Below, one piece after another: positions 8,242 through 10,366 of a stretch of 10,366 nucleotides of DNA (positions within the stretch are counted from its first letter, which is position 1; each line of letters begins with the position of its first letter). The position numbers and the translations under genes were made by a program. Source of the stretch: Temnopleurus reevesii (lineage: Eukaryota > Echinodermata > Echinoidea > Temnopleuroida > Temnopleuridae); contig BQKZ01000286.1 in NCBI GenBank assembly GCA_036244855.1, positions 173,561 through 183,926 of the forward strand, given 5' to 3'. The notes below the pieces were generated by a model, which saw only the letters and a list, made by a program, of their open reading frames with translations, was not told the origin of the DNA and did not search any database.

Positions 8242-8322
8242 GTCTTCGTCGCTGTCATAGTTGCAGAAATCCACTTTGCAAAACATATCAGGCATCTTTT
8301 TCGCATTGTACCGCTTCAGAAT
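8236..8322 (-). CDS. Possible 3' end of a coding sequence with an acidic tail, unrecognised
   Basis: On the minus strand the frame reads ILKRYNAKKMPDMFCKVDFC and then NYDSDEDE before TGA at 8238-8236. The mixture of residues and the compact acidic C-terminus look protein-like, in contrast to the surrounding AT-rich frames. The frame stays open upstream to at least 8355, but it becomes Ile/Leu/Tyr-rich there, so an exon boundary near 8322 is likely if this is real. The stop codon falls inside the MITE terminus (AGTGAAACC), so the element may have supplied it. It could alternatively be the C-terminus of the transposase of a longer related element whose 3' end is the 8142-8241 repeat, or a chance frame of 28 codons. 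Confidence 0.22.
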   Translation of the reverse strand: MLKRYNAKKMPDMFCKVDFCNYDSDEDE

Positions 8323-8943
8323 GGTTGCACTTTTTGTGATATGAATGGTGTTTTTACACAATAAATATATATAACGAAAAAAAAAACAACGAATACAAAA
8401 AGAAGAATGTTTGCACTTTCAGGATGTATACTGGGGTGAAAGACTTCATTCAATAGTTAAAATTACCCATGCATGGAATTTATTACAATATGTTTGATAT
8501 GTAGTAGAAGCAATATTGATGGAGTATGAGTGTAGTGGTAGTGCAAACTATGAATATCACGCTAATCATCAGTATCATAACGGGGTGGTTGTACTGTTAC
8601 TACTCTCCTCAGCCTCCTCTGTTGTGTACTATGATGACAACTTTTGATTTTTTTTTTAAATTAAGGGTGATCAAAAATTGATAGCAATCAAAAAGCAAAA
8701 TATATTTACTATATAGGTAGCAAAACAGGAAGTACAATGTAGAACCTTTAAACTTTCACGAACAAGCACAAAGACTGAATTGATACTGAATAAAGTAGAA
8801 TGCTAACCGTCTTTAGTGAAAAAAAGGTATTTGTAATGAAATATCTAATGGCGGATTCACTGACGCTCCATAACAAAAAGGGAAATGAATCATCAGTAAA
8901 AATAACTTCTGAGAGCAGAGTTGAGAACTCGATAATAAAAATG
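8323..8943. other. Non-coding stretch, nothing recognised
   Basis: AT-rich sequence with A9 (8379) and T9-10 (about 8647) runs. A minus-strand frame ending QPPRYDTDD at about 8566 faintly resembles the acidic ending of the candidate at 8236, but it is too short to call. Confidence 0.5.
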
Positions 8944-9004
8944 TCGTGTTGAATCGTGTTGCTTCCGGGGCCCTATGTGATACAACTTTAATGATACAAC
9001 TTTA
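8944..9004. repeat. Two adjacent short direct repeats
   Basis: TCGTGTTG occurs at 8944-8951 and 8954-8961 (period 10). TGATACAACTTTA occurs at 8978-8990 and 8992-9004 (period 14, perfect over 13 bases). Both pairs look like recent local duplications. Confidence 0.8.
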
Positions 9005-9948
9005 TAAATCCCTTGACTTGTTGTCTTACGTGTATCTATATGAAAGCGTGGCTCGCGTTACACTTGGATGTGACTCGTAAAAGAAATGTCACTTCGAGAA
9101 GGCCAACAAGCATTGTCAAGGATAGACCACTTTCCTGATGTATTCAAATTTTATGCACGCTTGTTTGTCAAACGCAAAATGGCATACAATAATCGTATTT
9201 CGATAGAAGGAATGCGTATGGCATGCGGTGGCTGTCATGTTGCTAGCTTGGACAAACTACATGTCCAACATACCAACTAAAGTGTACAAATAGCATTATG
9301 ACTATTGTTATCTCAATATTATTTGTTTACAGCAAAATATGTAGCGTTCGTATTGAGGCAAATGTGAATAAATTTTGATATTTTACGAAACTGGTATATT
9401 ACTAAATATCGTTTTCTTTGGGCTTTGATACTGAACAGAATATATCAGAAATACATAAATAATCTGAATATAATTATGTACATGAATTATTGATGATTGA
9501 TGTGAATCATTTCACCGAGGAACACATTCGGGATTGCCCATGCACCGTATCATGAAAATAAATCCCTCGGAAAAGATTTAAATGTCAGATTTGATCAATA
9601 ATCCCATTTGTTATGGAACTACTTTAGGTGACGAATCGAAGTAACGGGCCCCTATCCAACGATGCTCGAACAATGCACCAACATTCCATTCTATTGTTGA
9701 AGGGTCTCTTTTTACCTTCAACCTTGTCCTAGATTGTGACGTAGTCCATTGACTGCGAGAATCATAACAAATAGGGCATCGTTTTTCGAGGAAAAATATT
9801 TATGCTTTCTATTTATATTGGAGTAAGCAGCTATAATTGTGTTTAGAAAAGGGATGAAATAGATCAAGTGTGTGTTTGCAACGTTCTGACCGTCTGAAGG
9901 TTTTTTTTTTAATGTGGAACATTTACACTTTTATTTTCACTATTTTTC
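9005..9948. other. Non-coding stretch, nothing recognised
   Basis: A 64-codon ATG frame at 9086-9280 (plus) starts MSLREGQQALSRIDHFPDVF and is less biased than most here, but it has no family resemblance and no splice or polyadenylation context that I can see. A 6-bp CCGAGG/CCTCGG pair (9515, 9565) and a T10 run at about 9902 are the only other marks. Confidence 0.5.
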
Positions 9949-10221
9949 TCCACCTTCTCCTGCTTCCTACTATTCCTTCTCCTTCTCCTCCTCCTCCTCC
10001 ACATTCCATTTTGGTCCTTCTCCTCCTTCTCCCCTTCTTTTCCCTTCTCCTTCGTCTTCTCCTTCGTCTTCTTATTTTCTTCTTCTTCTTCTTCTTCTGC
10101 TTCTCTTTCTTCTTCTTCTTCTTCTTCTTCTGCTTCTTCTTCTTCTTCTGCTTCTTCTTCTTCTGCTTCTTCTTCTTCTGCTTCTCTTTCTTCTCCTTCT
10201 TCTTCTTCTTCTTCGTCTTCT

Positions 10222-10254
<33 letters not shown>
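9949..10254. repeat. Long polypyrimidine CTT tract (GAA on the minus strand)
   Basis: Nearly pure C/T for about 300 bases. It begins as mixed CTCC/CTTCTC sequence and becomes (CTT)n from about 10079, with rare G interruptions at 10099, 10132, 10150, 10165, 10180 and 10215; three of these are spaced 15-18 bases apart. Uninterrupted pyrimidine runs reach 39 bases (10216-10254). Such GAA/CTT mirror-symmetric tracts can form intramolecular triplexes. All open frames across it (poly-Leu plus; poly-Glu and poly-Arg minus) are products of the repeat. The right flank 10255-10366 holds nothing I can identify, although the minus Glu-rich frame stays open through it to the window edge. Confidence 0.95.
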
Positions 10255-10366
10255 ACAAGATCGTATCTCTTTCTTATCCACGCACAATCCTTGTGGGTGA
10301 AAAAGTACAAGACATGCCAAAACGCACCCTCTGTTACAAAATTATTGAAACGTACCACCCCTTCCC

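Noticed and set aside
9909..10358. 149-codon minus-strand frame with a long Glu run, and its poly-Leu and poly-Arg counterparts in other frames
   Set aside because: The length comes from the CTT/GAA repeat; the apparent start is GTG, and no domain is visible outside the repeat.
1..10366. tRNA, rRNA, snRNA or CRISPR features
   Set aside because: No B-box-like GGTTCRANYCC with a matching cloverleaf, no known snRNA core and no regularly spaced repeats were seen.

Overview
The window looks like AT-rich, mostly non-coding DNA from an animal nuclear genome. There are no long reading frames, ribosomal RNA genes or recognisable tRNAs. It has TG and CTT microsatellites, homopolymeric G and C runs, degenerate inverted-repeat transposon remnants, and splice-site-like signals next to short open stretches. 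A terminal inverted repeat of the CAGTGGAAC..CGTTATAA type and the poly-G/poly-C tracts suggest a marine invertebrate such as an echinoderm. That assignment is inference; no gene here fixes the taxon.

Layout. At the left edge (1-104, minus strand) an open frame behind a 3' splice-site-like sequence may be part of an exon of a gene running off the window. It is followed by a TG-rich microsatellite (204-342) and a decayed DNA-transposon end on the minus strand (372-626). From 627 to 1854 nothing is recognisable. At 1855-2008 lies a striking foldback: two 67-base arms around a 20-base loop. Just downstream (2083-2520) is a stretch that reads as protein in three successive frames and is probably a broken coding sequence.

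The most gene-like part is 3140-3870. A strong 3' splice-site consensus at 3146 opens a possible last exon (stop at 3300, AATAAA at 3604-3609). About 50 bases further, a CpG-rich region free of any plus-strand ATG for 277 bases leads to ATGGCTGATTTAG|GTGAG. This looks like a promoter, 5' leader and very short first coding exon (Met-Ala-Asp-Leu) ending at a 5' splice site. If so, most of 3870-10366 is a first intron, which would explain why the rest of the window is empty.

Within that putative intron are a small G14/C12 inverted repeat (5831-5933), a C12 tract between 9-base direct repeats (6832-6918), a hairpin (6956-7009), an 11-base tandem repeat (7098-7141), and a pogo/Tigger-like MITE (8142-8241). 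The MITE abuts a possible minus-strand coding tail with an acidic end. Short direct repeats follow (8944-9004), and then a 300-base polypyrimidine CTT tract (9949-10254).

No complete gene is certain and no multigene system is visible. The best-supported calls are the repeats; all coding calls are tentative.
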